This document shows, piece after piece, positions 1 through 11,600 of a DNA stretch of 64,000 bases. The translations under genes and the position numbers were made by a program. Where the stretch lies: the NCBI GenBank assembly GCA_037043455.1, contig JAWPHD010002644.1, forward strand, positions 1 through 64,000. Direction: 5' to 3'. The number at the start of each line of letters is the position of its first letter. The first letter of the stretch is position 1. This stretch comes from Cyrtodaria siliqua (lineage: Eukaryota > Mollusca > Bivalvia > Adapedonta > Hiatellidae). The notes beneath the pieces were generated by a model that saw only the letters and a program-made list of their open reading frames with translations, ran no database searches and was not told the origin of the DNA.

Positions 1-360
1 AATTTTACTGCGTTACAAAACACGTCCATAAATATCCGCGAGGTTCCGTTTCCGCAGGTAGCAGATGCGAGCGTCTTTCATAGTATTTGGTCATAAATCT
101 TGGAACAAGCAACCAGTTCCGCCGTATTTATAAAAGCGGAACAGCTGTTACAAAACTCTTTAATGAACAGCGATCGACTAAAAGGGAGAGACACTATATA
201 AACGAAGTGTATTATAGTTCTTGCTAGCTTGGATTACATGTACCAGTTGGGTAAGTTAAGTTTACTGCAGTCTTTATATATATACATATTACAGTTTTGT
301 ATTATTTTTTTTTAAGAATTTTAGAAGAAGATATAGTAGTTATATTAAATACCACTTGAC

Positions 361-519
361 GATATACATTAAAATTATTGTTTGTTTCTTCCTCAAAACA
401 GCACAAAATGGTAAGGTACTATTTGAAAAACGCACAAACAAAACAACTTTATTTAATAAAATAATCTAAATGCTTAGGGTTTCACGATATAGATTAAAAT
501 TATTGTTTGTTTCTTCCTA
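361..519 (+). repeat. Two copies of a 33-bp direct repeat
   Basis: The segment CGATATACATTAAAATTATT and its continuation through CTTCCT occurs at 361-393 and again at 486-519 with one mismatch. Also present in copy B. The rest of 1-780 shows nothing else I recognise. Confidence 0.6.
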
Positions 520-790
520 TTTCATTTAAGAAAACAAACTCTATATAGAAGGAATAAAACATGGAATGTCAAGATATCGCATAGACGATTTCATGCTTTA
601 ATTAATGCACATTTTCTCGTACCTATTGTTTTGATACAGTATGTTTCTAAAATGAATTGTCTTGCAATTATCAGAGAGAGAGAGTACATTTATATTTCAG
701 AATCTTCAGCAAAGTCTGTCACTTCAAGCCTGACACAACTGATATCAGTGAAAACAATGATTGTTACGTACAGTGCGTTCTGCACGTCTG

Positions 791-1003
791 GTGAGGTTCT
801 ACCATCAGCATGCACGGGAAACTAAGGCCAGGTTCTACTCCATCAGCATGCACGGGAAACTGAGGGAAGGTTCAGCACGAGAAACTGAGGGAAGGTTCTA
901 CTCCACCAGTTTGCACGGAAAACTGAGGGAAGGTTATACTCCATCAGCATGCACGGGAAACTGAGGCAAGGTTCTACTCCACCAGCATGCACGGGAAACT
1001 GAG
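791..1003 (+). repeat. Minisatellite, ~39-bp unit
   Basis: About five and a half units built around CATCAGCATGCACGGGAAAC followed by TGAGGGAAGGTTCTACTC, one unit shortened. The copy B equivalent is 45006-45217. The small open frames here are a by-product of the repeat. The interval 1004-1875 shows nothing recognisable. Confidence 0.85.
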
Positions 1004-1875
1004 TTGAAAGATTTATGATGCGTTTGGTGTAGCTGCTGAAGTTCTTCTTCAACATCATATATGGAAATTGCGCTGAAATACATATGGTTCTTTTCGTACA
1101 ACTTTCGTAGTTCTAATTTTTCAACAAAAGTAGATACAACAGTCGATCAGCAAATGTAGCATTCACAGACGCAGTCAACCAAAATAAACAGCATACATTC
1201 AAAACAAACAACAATTACATGGGTATATCATTATTTACAAATAAAGTACGGGACAACATGTTGAAAACGTCTTTATTCTCTAATAAATAAGGCAGCATTA
1301 AAGTCTAAATTAAAATATGTTTATTTTTTATCTTAACGGAGAGGATTTAGACCTTGTGCCAAGTTTCAGTGTACAATAATACCGTCAAATTTGCATTAAA
1401 TCATCGATGTACACAGGCGTTAGTTAAAACACTGAGAAAGTACACGTCGTTAAAAAGTATGCTAACCTTTTAACTTTTGTGTTTACATATTTCCTGTGCT
1501 ATATATAAACCAATTAGATCTGCATGCTACCTGTGGTATGCTTAACGTCACCGCAACATATAGGGAATACATCGTAATTAGTACACACATATGTATTTGG
1601 CATAGTGTGTACAGTTTAATTTTATTAAATTGATTTGCGTAATTCTTTATGTTGTCACGCTTCCGAATACTTCATCAGCTATTAATAAGCATACTCAGCC
1701 TTTAATAGGCTATTCAAGTAAAACACATATATACTCATAATATAAAAATAAGCATAGAAAGACACGAAATAAGTACTCAATAACTTGACAGAAATCAGAG
1801 CAACAAGAAAATAAACCGTTAAGGGCAAGACAAAAAATATTTAAGACAAACATTAAACGTTATCTTCTTTTTCAG

Positions 1876-2241
1876 GAGTTATCCGAGAGTCCACAATCTG
1901 TCGGATCATCGCAGCCTGAGAAAACTAAACTGAAGTAGTCCTATGTGAATAGGATCGGCGTGTACTTGAGACGGAACAAGGATGATGTTTTGATCGACGT
2001 TTATTTGAAATTGAAATGGTGACGTATAGGAAGATGTTTGATTTTTTTTCGAGACTAAAGGTAAGACACTATGTTTTCTTTGTAATTGTTTTAGTAAATC
2101 TGCTAAAAAATAAAAAAATTAAGGGTAATTTATCGTTATTTTTTTCCAGCTATATGTTTGTGTTGTTTATGTGAACGTCCATGTGAACGTCTGTGTACTG
2201 TCTATTATACTGTGTGTTTTTTATGGAAAAGAAAGAATAAA
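1876..2241 (+). other. Candidate spliced transcript end (two exons) upstream of copy A exon 1
   Basis: TCTTTTTCAG precedes 1876. In phase 0 the read is ELSESPQSVGSSQPEKTKLK then TAG at 1936-1938. A consensus donor AAG|GTAAGA at 2061 and an acceptor TTTTTCCAG at 2147-2149 bound a possible 88-nt intron, and AATAAA lies at 2236-2241. This could be the last exons of an upstream gene, or a non-coding transcript. No phase-compatible splice into exon 1 was found. The copy B equivalent is about 46012-46376. Confidence 0.3.
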
Positions 2242-2425
2242 GTGATTCTGATTTGAACAATAAGATCGACCCGTCAACATCTGACATTGCAATGTTAAGA
2301 CGATCGCCACATCGGAATCAATTTATTCAGCATCGATCACATATATACAACTTTTTATTTGATTTGATTGACCTTGTCTTAAGCAAATTATATACACATA
2401 TCTCATGCATATCTTTCCGCTGCAG

Positions 2426-2697
2426 AATGTATTGAAACCATTATAAACATCGTAAACGATGACGTCGATGTGTCTGGGCCAGCTTCTCTCGTTGATCACG
2501 AACCCCTGCAGATACTAGATGGAGGTAACGGTTGGGAGCCGGTGTCAGGACCGCCAGGATCTATACACAATATCAGCATAGACATCAACACGGATGGCAA
2601 CGACGCCATGATTGACAGCGTATTTTTCAACTTGGAAGGAATTAGCAACGTCGAGGTCATTTTGATGAAAGATGGATTCGTGGTTCTTCCGACCGAG
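2426..2697 (+). CDS. Copy A exon 1: unrecognised domain, first half
   Basis: The acceptor is a CTGCAG ending at 2425 and the donor is GAG|GTAGTT. Phase 1 in, phase 0 out, 272 nt. The read starts CIETIINIVNDDVDV and contains GPPGSIHNISIDINTDGN. It is acidic, strand-rich and has one cysteine near its start. I do not recognise the fold. Identical in copy B. Confidence 0.8.
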
Positions 2698-5600
2698 GTA
2701 GTTCTTTTTGCCTGTTATAAACCATTTTAGAGATCGACTGGCCAGAGACAATGCGGGCATATATGCATATATGACAACAAATGAGCTGATTTTCGAGTGT
2801 TTAATTTCGTACTTAGCCCAAACTACCGTTTTACGTTTGGCCACAATCTTAATATTCGCCGTATGAGCGTTTCTTCAAATTTTCGTGCGCAGTCAGGTGC
2901 ACATAATTGCGTTTGCATTGAATTGTGCATACTTGCCTGCACAATGAAGTATACACTATAAACATCTGGTTCTCTTTCTTACTTAATGCTGATCTATGAA
3001 ATGTAATAGTATGTAGGAACAATTTACAATTCTCTATATATTCAGAACATTTAAAAATAAAGGATAACACACCTCTTTTGTCCAATCCAGCCTTCCATAG
3101 AAATGTAACATACCTATACTGAACCAAACAGCTAACGCACCAGTAGACAATACCTTTAATGTATGCACTTATTAAATGCCGATTGGTACCGTTGGAGACA
3201 GGTGATTCGAATGATTTTTTTTAAATTTACAGTCGTTATTGACAAGATATTTGTCTCGTTCAGAACGAAAATTGATTTATTAATTATTATTACTGAGATA
3301 TTAAAGATATTGTCTACTGGTGCGTTAGCTGTTTGGTTCAGTAAACATTGTACAATTCAGTTTGATATCGGCGTGGACGACAATGTTGTAACAATCAATT
3401 TCAATAACCGGGTTGGAGACGAAATCGTTCTGAGAATAACCGAGGATTTGGACGATACCACACAACCAAGAGTGGAGAACTTCGAAGCAAAGGCATGCTA
3501 CCATCCTTTAGGTATGCTGCTTTTAATATATTCATATACAAATTAAGTTTCCTTGCCTCTGAGAAACTTGAAACGTTTTGTGCATGTCCCTTTTCATACG
3601 TTGATGGTGTTTTGTTTTATACATGAACATTAAATGCACTTAACGAGTGAAATATATGATCTGCAAGTTGTTTTTGAGAAATACTGTTGCACGTGCGTGT
3701 GTGTGCGTGCGTGCGTGCGTGTTTTCGCGCGTTCATGTGTGAGCGTTTGTTGAGTCTGTCGAATAAACTGTATTTATGTTTGAACATTTATTGTCTGTAA
3801 TAATTACACTGTTGCCATGTTTTGTGAAATCGTATGTTGTATCCTCACGTCATTTTAAGCCTATTAGAATAAAATAATGTATAAAGTATATATATTATCA
3901 TCTGTCTTTCTATGGAATATAAATATCCATGATTGCTTTCTATCTTATGTAAATTAAACACATTATTTCAGTTATTTAAAATATTAATTCATTTAACTAA
4001 TTTGACGAAAATCGATATGAATGTTATGGATAACATAAGCTTTATATTTGATAGAAATAATGACAAAACCAGATATTGGCTCATCCATTTCAGCTACGAC
4101 GACTGTTTTCGTCACGCTGACTAGCGGAGTTTCAACACCAGTGATGACAACAGCTGGTATGTCTTTTGGTCTGAACAGTTTATGAACACACACCTTAAAT
4201 ATATTGATAAAACACAATCAATAGCTAAACAAATGTTAACAAACGTCGAACAGGAAAGTTTAATTTACAGAACTCCGTCCACCAAAACTCGCATTCAAAA
4301 CAGTCAACATTTACAAGGATAAATAGGAAAAGGTATGCGACACCACAAACATAAAAGGTGTGCGACACCACAAACATAAAAGGTATGCGACACCACAAAC
4401 ATAAAAGGTATGCGACACCACAAACATAAAAGGTATGCGACACCACACACATAAAAGGGTTGACAACAGGCGGTACCCCCTGGAACGGTCAGTAGCAAAA
4501 AGGCCACTAGGGGTTAAACACGGTACTCCCTATTACCATATTGTCATCCAAAGTATACACAAGAACAGTCTGTTGATATTGTCCTATTATATTTTATTCT
4601 TCTGAGACTTATTTATATATGAAATAGTTACTTACGTGCTTGATTGTTTACTTCAACACGTGTGCCATGATACCCGTCTTAATTGTACACACACGTACAT
4701 ATTATCTTCTTATTCTCTTCCAGTTATAGGAGCCACTACGCTTAGCGTTTGGAGCGAGTGGTCACCATGGAGCGATTGCAGTGAGACATGTGGCCTCGGG
4801 GTGCAGACGAGATTACGCGATTGTGAACCTGGAAACGTTTGTGAAGGAGTAGCTGAAGAAACTATGCCTTGCAACTTACAGGATTGCCCCAGTATGTGTG
4901 AATTGTTTTTATTGTTTCTTAAGAAGTGCAAAAACACAACTATCCAGTATTTTTATAACGAATTTATAATTGGTGTAGAAATCCAACGATAGAACCATGA
5001 TGGATCCATGACAAACATAAAAGTAGACATAAAAATGTAACAGGAAATGCAGAATTCAAGGACCACATTTGACCAAAAACGCGTGTCGAAACAAACAACA
5101 AATACAATAATACATATAAGGCAATGTGTGTGAAATCATACATCTAAAAGGGTTAACATTAGGGCTACCGCCTTGAAACGGTTAATGGCAAACAGGCCGC
5201 TATGCACACGGTCAATAAAGATAAAAACTATTTGACTATATGTCATTATGCAATAGCCACATTGTTGAACATCAGTCCGTTTGCTATTTCAGCCACCCCA
5301 GCATGGACAGCTTGGACACCATGGTCAGACTGTGATGTTTTCTGTGGAGAGGGAGCCCAATATAGATTCAGGTTCACATCCCTATATCTTGTTTTTGCTT
5401 AATCTATTATACTGTCATCAACTTGTTTGTTTTGTTTTTAAATTAAGGTACGTTTAAAGCTACAGACGCCCTATATCAATCGATTTCTTCTTTGTAGGTG
5501 TGTCTTTATTTGTAACTTCATGTTCACCACCTCATGTCGAAATCGGGTATTTAAGCGAGCAAATATAGCGCATGAAATTATTTACTGTATATACATCGAC

Positions 5601-8600
5601 CAGTGCACAACGTACCTATACACAGGTAACAGTAATTTTTACCGAAAAAAAAAGTTAGCTTCTTTCGGGGCTCGAGCACACGACCTTCTGATTTCAAGTC
5701 CTGTGCTCTATCCACTGAACTACAACGCTACTTGAGAAAATAGTATACTAACTACCATATATTATGAGGCAAAATAACTTAACATATTTGAACGCAACTG
5801 AAAATGGTTCAATAAATATGCAGTCCATATTGTCGCACGTGTAAATTAACATTGCCTGGTGTAATACTGTATGTTATCAATATGAAACTAATACTTCGTC
5901 TCAAAGCAACCATATATCGACTTGTTATTAGCGCTTGATGAGTTTTATGCGCGCTCTTAATATTACGTAATGCCTATTTAGTGTTAAAAATGCTACAAAA
6001 TACCAATAAATAGCAGTGGTCTAGAGGTTCAGCGTACATCTTTCAAATCTTACAAGTGCAAGACTTGGGTTCAAATCCCGTGCCGGGCAACTATTTTTTT
6101 ATCACATATATTCTGGAGCCATAAATTTACGATGTTACATGTACGGAGTCTAAATAAAAATGTGAAATTTTACGTATTGATTTCTCCTTATATACCGACT
6201 TAAGGGGTGTTCGTCGATTTGAAACTACTTCACACTCATTCATATTCATGAGTTATTAACAGTTAAAATAGGGACTGTACAGATTTAAGAGACGTTTGAA
6301 TTGTGTTATGACCACACGTTTGACAAAATGAGTATATCCTGAATTTACACTTGATTATAACGTGTTTCTATGGAACTGATGTTCTTTTTGAACTGATGTT
6401 ATAATTACGTCATTTATAAAAAGAAAATTGTTTAAGATTGATTGTGTATAGGTGGTGGATTTTAAAAATCGTCCAGTGATAGTTTAGACATGGCAATAAG
6501 CCTTTTGGGTTCTTTTGGTTTAATATTAACCGTCATTTATTTGTTTTCCAGAGAATGCAACGACCCACCACCAATGCCCGGTCAGATAGGATGTCTAGGG
6601 GAACCTTCAGAGTCTATGACGTGTACCGAACCTGCCTGCACGTGTCAGTTCGATATGGACTCATTCGTAGAAGAGTTCGGATATGAGCCGTCTGAGATTG
6701 TAGGCTGGATGGAGAAAGACGGTATTCCAGGACCCAGCTCTGATGACGAGCTGGTTAGAGCGGGTGACAATGTCGCAGACGACGCCGTGATAAACGTGGA
6801 ATGTAATGAATGGTAGGTGCAAATAAAAATCCGTCATGAGAAATACATGTAGTTTATCCCACAACTTACGGCCTAATAGCCTGAAACAAATCTATACATG
6901 TTCTGTAAACCACTAGCGGTACCTACTATGGAATAAATGATTGATTCTTATTTCTAAGAATACACTTATAGTCGATTTGTGAATTATGAGATAAGAATAA
7001 TTTCATATTCGTTCTTATTTATTAATGAATTTATTAAATTTATTTCATTGAAAAATGATATGATTTTCGGCGAGCTATCGAATCATACCCCATGTTTGGA
7101 TACAATAATAACGAACTATGCTGAAAGGAAGAAGAAACGCGACACGGGAATTTCCGCTATATATTGTATATATACTGTAAACTTAATTCCATATATATAA
7201 GGAAATTTCATGATGTTTTGTAAAAGAAAAAGTTGCAGTTAGGTAGAGAAAGGACACAACTGTGATGTTGTAGACGTTTTAAACACAGTACTGAGTTGTA
7301 ACAAGAAATTCATAAATGTTGAAGTTCCTCTTTGAAAAATTGAGCCAGTTCAGTACTGTATTTAACGTTAAGAGTTTGAAAAAGTTTGCATCCTAAGTTT
7401 GCTTACATGCTTGAGCGTACTCTGTCAATAATGAAACTTTGCAGGAATACCTTTTGCTGTGTTCCGTGTTGTTTTAATATATTTTCCGAAAGGAAAGGTC
7501 TTACGTAGCCACGTACCATTCGATTAACAGCAGCATATTGTACATACAGTATATAGCGGAAATTCCCGTGTCGCGTTTCTTTTTCATTTCAGTATATATT
7601 GAACTTATAACCTACACGTCCTTGCTGTGGTATTCAGTATTCCTGGTAATTATATTGCCGTCAGAGTAGTTTTAGTTTATGTACATTAGGACATTTTTAT
7701 GTTGCCTTGTCTTCAACTCTTAATTATTAGGTATTAATGGCATGTTTGATGCTGCCATGCATGCACAGGGCCGTTGTGATTTACCATTTATCCTGTTGTG
7801 AAGGTTTCAACATTGTCCTGACAAACATAATGCGTCTATCATGTATACCATATTCTTTAATTAATTCTGAAAAAGGATCCTTTAAAAGCAACAAACACAA
7901 ACAGAAGAGAAAAATAGCAGACTCGATTGTTCAAGAGAGGTAATATAAGGAATGATTAGCCATTTGCACTGACGTTGTTGACTCCACTTGCGCCTATTCG
8001 TCTATCAAGTAGTATGTCCAGTTTAAACATTTCGTATACTAATCCACTGTTTTATTTGCAGTATATGTGAAGGAGGAAGTTTCAATTGCAACAAAACAAC
8101 GTGCGAGGGTAAGTGATCATTGCTGTTTTAAAACAAACAAGGTCTTGCACCAAACTCATTGACAACCGACGTCATATTTCAAAAAAACGCTACAACACAC
8201 GTATATTAGGATCATTTCCGTTATTGAAATCCTTTATCTGATATACTGACATGTGTTGTTGATCTCTATAAGGTTCACCACCATGTGCTAAGTGGCACAC
8301 TCTCTATACATTATGTATGAAGTTTGTGAGTGGGTGCTGCAATAGATATTTAAACTATTTTATATACGATACATCGCCCTTACACTATTGATTCATATTT
8401 TTGGCGTTTACAAGTGCATTTAGTGTAAACGAATATCGTATATATCATCCAGACACACTCAGCCTAACGACCATCGAATGATCGAATGGACTTCTTTGGG
8501 AGAAGTTAATTGTCTTGGACAATGGGGTTCATTGAGAGAAGTCTTGCGAGAGGTCTGGAAAATCGAGACTAACAAGAAAAGAAACATGTCAGCACAATGT

Positions 8601-11600
8601 CATCAGATGCATATGTTGAAATGTTAGGCATTATTTTCTGCTTTTATGTTGCCACAGAATGTACTTACACGCAATGGAGTGATTGGACACCATGCTCCAA
8701 GTCATGCGATGTAGGCCAGCAAAATAGGTCAAGGGCGCTGCTCTCAGGACAAAACATTCAAACGTGCACAGAACCAAGGACTGAAACTCTAGATTGTAAT
8801 GCAGAATTGTGCCCAAGTGAGTGTTATATCTGTTTGTTTGTTTGAATGGTATTTTACGTCCTTATTAGCACATGTTAGACCACATTTGGCGGTCGATAGA
8901 GGCAGACCACCTCATTTTTCCTGGGTAGAACCAGTACTGCCTATCTCCCACCATCTGCAAGAATCGACACTTTTGCTTTTGACAAGTCGAGCTCCCAGTG
9001 GTTTTCGAACCCGCAGCGGTTGTGTTACATCTGAAACATTTAACAGTATATAACAGATTTGCATACTGTATTGATATCAGCGGTAATTAGTATTCACTCT
9101 ACAAATAAAACAAAAAAAAACGTTTAACAAAAAAATATTTTCCCCATCAACTATCAACAAGAAGTCATTAGAAGTCATTTAGAATAATTATGCGTAAATG
9201 GGTGGGGTATGGCATATTAAAGAAACTCTTTGAAAGTATGACAGCTATATAATTATGCTTATTTTTAGCCTCGGTCCGCTTCTGATTTCTTCGTTACGCC
9301 TTGCTACACGGATCCAGAACCAGGGCCTGGTTGAAATCACCCCAACGTTTTGGGCGATTTTGGCGAGATTGAGAGATGTTTTGGCGAGATTTTGAGAGAT
9401 TCAACGAGACTTTCAAAAAACATATTTTTAAGTTAATTTAATAATAATCTTATTTTTAACATATGAGAAGCAGCAAGTGACGTTGAAAAGTTTAACTGAT
9501 GCATCAACAATTGACGTTGTAGATATATTTACAACATGACGTCGCGCAAACGTGGACTTATGCGAGTGGAAAAAAAACGCGCGAATAAACTATGCTGATC
9601 GCTAGTGAGCGCTTTATTATATGTATATTTGACTATTATTAGGCCTGTATACTATACTATATACTTGTATATGTAAGTGAATTATGTTCCGTGTTACAGT
9701 ACCAGAGAACTGGAGCCCATGGTCCGAGTGGTCTAACTGTTCCAGTACTGAGCCATGTACCGCAGGAATAATGATCAGGGATCGAGAATGTTTGTCAGAC
9801 CCAAGCGCTCCATGTACTGGCGACCCAGCGGAGATAGAAGTCTGCGCAGAAGAATGCGCAGAGCCAAGTATGTATGGTTATATACTTTTTAGTATTATTT
9901 TTTAGAATTTAACGTCCAATAGCAAGGACTATAGCAAGTCCTATCAATCAAAACATGTGTATTTTGATTTATAATTTTATAATCAGACTTCTGGAGTTTG
10001 CAGGTAGAGAGATACTTGCGAATTGGACAATAACTTGTACTTAATTGTGGTTTTCTAGGCTATTGTTTTGTTTTGTATTATATTTACACGAGCATATTTG
10101 TGTTTTACTTATATTGCCTATTGATGCTGCCTTGTTGGTTAGAGATTGGATCATGGCGGGGATTTCTTTATTTACACTGTCCTGTTTTTATGGGATGAAG
10201 TAGGGTAATGGTGAGGCTTGGTGCAACCTAGAACCGGTTTAAACCCCCCAGTGGCCTACTTTGCCACTGACCGTTCCAAGGCGGTATCCCTAATGTCAAC
10301 CCTTTTGTGTTTGTGATGTCGTTTGCATTTATTATTACTTTTGCCTTCTTGTTTGTTTGTTTGCGTGTTTGTTTCTGTGTTTTGTGGTTGACTGTCCTCC
10401 TTGAATGCTACTTTCCCTGTCCGATCTTTTTATATTTCTTTGTAGTACGTATTTATTGAATGATAGTGACTACTATATAAGACTAATAACCAGCATACTG
10501 TCTTGATTGTGTATTATTTTATACAATAAAACACACTTTACAAAAATTTATCCTATCCAAGATGGACAGTAATTCCGTTTCCATATTGATGTCATTGCCA
10601 GTTTGGTTTCGTTCAAATTATACTGATAGAAGAAACACTAAGTATAAATACTGAAAGCAACAAAAACAAAGAAGATAGAAAAGTAGCCGACTCGGTTATT
10701 GAGTCTGTTCATGAGCGGTGTATGTAATATAATTATTCATTTACTAACCCTGTGCGTCTCATGTTCTAGTTGAATGCACTAAAGGAAAGGTATGGGTAAA
10801 TTGTTCCACCACCTGCCCACAAACCTGTAGAGATTACCGACTCAATGGCTACTGCACAGAGCCGGAGAATTGTGTACCTGGATGTAAGTGTCCAGATGGC
10901 TTCGTAGCATCACTTGACGGCACATGCGTACAGCAAGACACCTGCCCATGCTATACACCAGATGGCGTTGAAGTGTGGGTTGACTTCCCGTATACAGAAG
11001 CAGACAAACCATGCGAGTCTTGGTAAGTTAGCCAGGTGTTGGAGCAAATGCACTTAGTATAGTCCGAATAAGTACTCTTAGTATAGTCCGAATAAGTGCA
11101 CTTAGTTAAGTCCGAATAAGTGCATGCACTGTAATTCATGGAATGCATTAATCCACAGACCTAATAACAAATATTAATATGTCTGTGATTAATCCTATCC
11201 TATCCGAATGCGTTACTCCTGTGTTTGCCGAAAAGAATATGTTTTTAAAAATAGTGCGCGTTTCACTTGGTAAATGCTCTTGCAATTGTTCTATCAAGTA
11301 AGTATTTTATTTTTCATTATCTCCCTTTTTTATATATAAATTTGCTTATTACTGTTTTAATGTAAATGACACACTAAACACTCTAAATCGTACATGTTGT
11401 TAACAGATTAGTACAAATATTACTGTATTTCCATGTAAATGTCAAATTTAAATCGCATTTCAAAACAAACTGTTCATTTATATATCAAATTAAATGCGCG
11501 CTTTTGAATATACTCTATGCAAATGCACGTGTAAATATGTTCATGTAAATACTCTTTTCAGTAAATGCAGTGCCAACCACACCCTTGTATGTGAACCAAT

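Noticed and set aside
631..1058. Short frames on both strands around 631-1058 and 44845-45272
   Set aside because: They translate the 39-bp minisatellite and its flank.
2016..2240. Signal-peptide exons for the TSP1 gene (Met at 2016)
   Set aside because: The spliced read reaches a stop, and no donor in that exon joins exon 1 in phase 1 without creating a stop.
2849..3127. 92-residue minus-strand frame (also 46984-47262)
   Set aside because: Intronic, no family features. Conservation between copies only reflects the duplication.
5650..6100. Two functional tRNA genes
   Set aside because: A- and B-box-like motifs are present, but acceptor stems and one anticodon stem do not pair; better read as tRNA-derived SINE pieces.
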